Of a stretch of DNA of 7,089 nucleotides, positions 5,458-7,089 are shown in pieces. Below the pieces are notes generated by a model. The model was not told the origin of the DNA and ran no database searches. It was given only the letters and a program-made list of their open reading frames with translations. A program made the translations under genes and the position numbers. The stretch is taken from assembly GCA_025996655.1 (NCBI GenBank), contig BNTO01000042.1, positions 1 to 7,089 of the forward strand. Reading direction: 5' to 3'. Each line of letters begins with the position of its first letter. The first letter of the stretch is position 1. This DNA comes from Alphaproteobacteria bacterium (lineage in GTDB: Bacteria; Pseudomonadota; Alphaproteobacteria; BNTO01).

Positions 5458-6228
5458 ATGCTTGTAGCGGCTTTAGCTGTGCCTGACAATCTCGGAAATT
5501 TGGCACACGTCCAAACAACAGCAACATCCGCAGCGGCAACCCTTGATACGTCCGTCTGGGCGCTTTTTTTGCGCGCGGAATTTGTTATTCAACTAGTCAT
5601 TGTCGGGTTGCTCCTGGCGAGCCTTTGGTCCTGGACGATTATTATTGACAAAACGCGCCGCCTCAAACATCTCAACTCCGCGGCGAATGAGTTTGAAGAA
5701 ATGTTTTGGTCCGCAAGTTCTTTGGAAACGCTTTACGAGCGAATTTATGGAAAGCCCACAGACCCCTTGTGCTCCTTATTTTGCGCGGCGATGCGCGAGT
5801 GGCGCCATGCGTTGTCACGCGGCGGTCGGAAACTTTCGAACGGCCTCAAAGGAAATTTGGAGCAGCAGATTGATCGTGTTATGCAGCTCATCATTAGCAA
5901 AGAGGTCGCAGCTCTCGAGCGCCACACGGGTTTTTTGGCGTCTTTGGGATCCAACGGCATGATTGTCGGGCTTTTTGGGACGGTCCTTGGCATTATGCAC
6001 AGTTTTCAGTCCATTGCGCAGCAACAAAGCGCCAATTTGGCCGCGGTGGCCCCAGGGATTTCCGAGGCCCTCTTTGCGACGGCCATTGGTCTTATCGCGG
6101 CGATTCCCGCTTCCATTGCGTATAATTCTATTTCCAGCAATTTGAATCGCTACGCCAATCGGCTGGATACTTTTGCCAGCGAGTTTAACGCCATTGTCTC
6201 GCGCCAATTGGAAGAGCAGGAGGGATAA
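5458..6228 (+). CDS. tolQ: TolQ, Tol-Pal system proton-channel subunit (MotA/ExbB family)
   Basis: This 256-residue inner-membrane protein forms, with TolR, the proton-driven stator that energises the Tol-Pal complex during cell constriction and keeps the outer membrane tethered. Membrane helices are at about 43-63, 161-182 and 202-222, with a cytoplasmic segment (about 65-155) between the first two, as expected. The signatures GLFGTVLGIMHSF (171-183) and APGISEALFATAIGLIAAIP (198-217) are diagnostic. Against the common GSxxPF/YxGLFGTVWGIM form, this protein reads GSNGMIVGLFGTVLGIM, replacing the Pro with Met and the Trp with Leu. It has an Ala/Thr-rich N-terminus, about 25 residues longer than E. 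coli TolQ overall. ATG 5458 is the only sensible start: an in-frame TAG lies at 5431-5433, and AAGGAA (5441-5446) is 11 bases upstream. ybgC, the usual upstream neighbour, is absent. Confidence 0.94.
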   Translation: MLVAALAVPDNLGNLAHVQTTATSAAATLDTSVWALFLRAEFVIQLVIVGLLLASLWSWTIIIDKTRRLKHLNSAANEFEEMFWSASSLETLYERIYGKPTDPLCSLFCAAMREWRHALSRGGRKLSNGLKGNLEQQIDRVMQLIISKEVAALERHTGFLASLGSNGMIVGLFGTVLGIMHSFQSIAQQQSANLAAVAPGISEALFATAIGLIAAIPASIAYNSISSNLNRYANRLDTFASEFNAIVSRQLEEQEG

Positions 6229-6671
6229 TGGCCCATTATTCCTCAGCGTCGGGCCGAAAAGTCCGTAGCTTTCGCCAAAACAGCGCGATTAATGTCACCC
6301 CCCTGGTTGACGTTATGTTGGTTTTGCTCATTATTTTTGTGATAACGGCGCCTATGATGACGGTAGGGATTAAAGTTGATTTGCCGCAAACGACGGCAGC
6401 GCAACTGAATGATGCGGTGGAACCCCTTGTCGTTTCGATAAGGGCGGACGGGCAGATTTACATTCAGGAAATGCCTGTGGATAAGGCGCATTTGCTCGAA
6501 AAACTGGCGGGCATTCTTCAACAAAACAAAGACGCTTGCGTGTATGTTCAAGGAGACAAAAACTTGAAATACGCTACCGTCGTTGAGGTGATGAGCCTCA
6601 TTTCTGCTAGCGGCATCGCAAAAGTTTCTCTGATGGCGGAGTTACCCAATCAGGCGAAGACGAGGCCGTAG
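6228..6671 (+). CDS. tolR: TolR, Tol-Pal system stator subunit (ExbD family)
   Basis: This 147-residue protein has a short cytoplasmic N-terminus and one membrane helix at about 25-45 (INVTPLVDVMLVLLIIFVI). Asp28 is the proton-carrying acid equivalent to Asp23 of E. coli TolR. A periplasmic domain follows, with LPQT (52-55), VSIRADGQIYI (69-79) and VYVQGDKN (105-112), ending in a short basic tail. It overlaps tolQ by one base (TAATG), and AGGAGGG (6218-6224) inside the tolQ end supplies a strong ribosome site, so the two are translationally coupled. tolA, tolB and pal do not follow. The gene ends seven bases before the tail of a convergent broken gene, and no terminator hairpin is visible between them. 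Confidence 0.95.
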   Translation: MAHYSSASGRKVRSFRQNSAINVTPLVDVMLVLLIIFVITAPMMTVGIKVDLPQTTAAQLNDAVEPLVVSIRADGQIYIQEMPVDKAHLLEKLAGILQQNKDACVYVQGDKNLKYATVVEVMSLISASGIAKVSLMAELPNQAKTRP

Positions 6672-6677
6672 GTTATT

Positions 6678-6971
6678 TTATTGTTTCAAAAAAGAATGAT
6701 TTCTATAAGCTATATCCCGAATGTCCTTTTCGCTAAGGTTACATTTGTCTTGATCAATCACACAGCTTTTTAAGAGTTTCTGACGAGCAGCTTTTTTGCT
6801 AACAAATAAGGACAGGAACTTCTCGCAAGATGCTGTATAGTCTGTCTACACAACCGTCAAAGCCCCTTCAACAGCCAAGTGCAACGCTACCCCTAAAAAC
6901 AAAAATCCTCTCGTGATGGTAAAGTCACGCGAAGAAGTGTACCTCATTGAGAAAAAACAGGAGGTTAACAT
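6678..6971 (-). pseudogene. Broken gene for a small unknown membrane or secreted protein (one in-frame TAG)
   Basis: Minus-strand ATGs at 6969-6971 and 6945-6947 share a frame running to TAA at 6678-6680, interrupted only by TAG at 6846-6848. Before the stop is a basic segment (RDFTITRG) and a 20-residue hydrophobic stretch, GFLFLGVALHLAVEGALTVV, resembling a signal anchor. After it come 55 residues that look like genuine protein: TDYTASCEKFLSLFV, KKAARQKLLKSCV, then DKCNLSEKDIRDIAYRNH and SFLKQ, rich in Lys and Asp with three Cys. From the nearer ATG the total is 89 codons. No good ribosome site precedes either ATG, so the original start may lie further right or have decayed. I do not recognise the family. 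Both halves could be chance frames, but their continuity in one frame argues for a single decayed gene. Confidence 0.45.
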
Positions 6972-6983
6972 GCCTGAAAGCAC

Positions 6984-7028
6984 TCACCCCGCGACTTGGG
7001 ATCCGTCATCCCATTCAGGTTGAGATCC
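6984..7028 (+). repeat. Two tandem degenerate units of a short interspersed repeat
   Basis: Unit A (6984-7004) runs from TCACCCC to GGATCC; unit B (7006-7028) runs from TCATCCC to GATCC. Both share the frame TCA-Y-CCC, about 8-11 variable bases, then GATCC. GGGAT (6998-7002) and ATCCC (7008-7012) form an inverted repeat across the junction. The reverse complement reads like the GGATCC...GGGATGACG elements common between genes in many proteobacteria, and its translation (NGMTDPKSRGE) is typical of such repeats. The 418-base stretch 6672-7089 otherwise holds only the broken gene above and overlapping opposing open frames with no confident call. Confidence 0.4.
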
Positions 7029-7089
7029 ATGAATATGTCGTTTCGGAAGATAGGAGAAAGATGCTGCATAAGCTGCAACGGTTTGTCAA

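Noticed and set aside
5309..5539. Minus-strand frame overlapping the tolQ start
   Set aside because: It overlaps the tolQ 5' end and regulatory gap, has no ribosome site before either internal ATG, and shows no recognisable domain.
6841..7023. Plus-strand open frame upstream of ATG 6970 (including an ATG at 6916)
   Set aside because: Mostly antisense to the broken minus-strand gene, with no ribosome site at 6916; it opens after a TAG and closes at 7023, so no gene is called.

Overview
The window looks like part of an alphaproteobacterial chromosome, probably from a host-associated or genome-eroding lineage (a Holosporales- or Rickettsiales-like bacterium is my guess). This rests on the protein sequences and on the pattern of intact housekeeping genes separated by AT-richer gaps holding an insertion-sequence fragment, orphan secreted or membrane proteins and broken genes. 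No rRNA, tRNA or CRISPR array was seen, and the lineage cannot be fixed from this window alone.

Left edge (1-558): the first 53 bases encode, on the minus strand, the first 17 residues of an IS630-type transposase that runs out of the window. Next comes an intact minus-strand orphan gene (118-390) for a small protein with a signal peptide and a C-terminal membrane segment. It is driven by a near-consensus sigma70-type promoter at 425-453.

Core block 1 (589-4398, plus strand): yajC, secD, secF and rph (RNase PH) lie head to tail with short gaps and good ribosome binding sites for secD, secF and rph. YajC-SecD-SecF is the accessory complex of the Sec translocon that uses the proton gradient to help pull proteins across the inner membrane. 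RNase PH trims tRNA 3' ends. A short reading frame with a good Shine-Dalgarno overlaps the yajC start, and the yajC-secD gap contains a bulged hairpin.

Gap 2 (4399-5457): this holds a minus-strand gene for a signal-peptide-bearing protein of about 233 residues. It is broken by a 1-nt frameshift in a homopolymer plus one in-frame TGA. Its strong RBS, candidate promoter and structured leader remain.

Core block 2 (5458-6671, plus strand): tolQ and tolR overlap by one base (TAATG). They encode the energising stator of the Tol-Pal envelope system, here without adjacent tolA, tolB or pal.

Right edge (6672-7089): no intact gene. A second broken minus-strand orphan (6678-6971) has one in-frame TAG separating a hydrophobic N-terminus from a charged C-terminus. 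Two tandem degenerate units of an interspersed-repeat-like sequence follow at 6984-7028.

I see no convincing new multi-gene system. The most interesting signals are the three antisense orphan envelope or secreted proteins placed between core genes, two of them broken, and substitutions in normally conserved motifs of SecF, RNase PH and TolQ.
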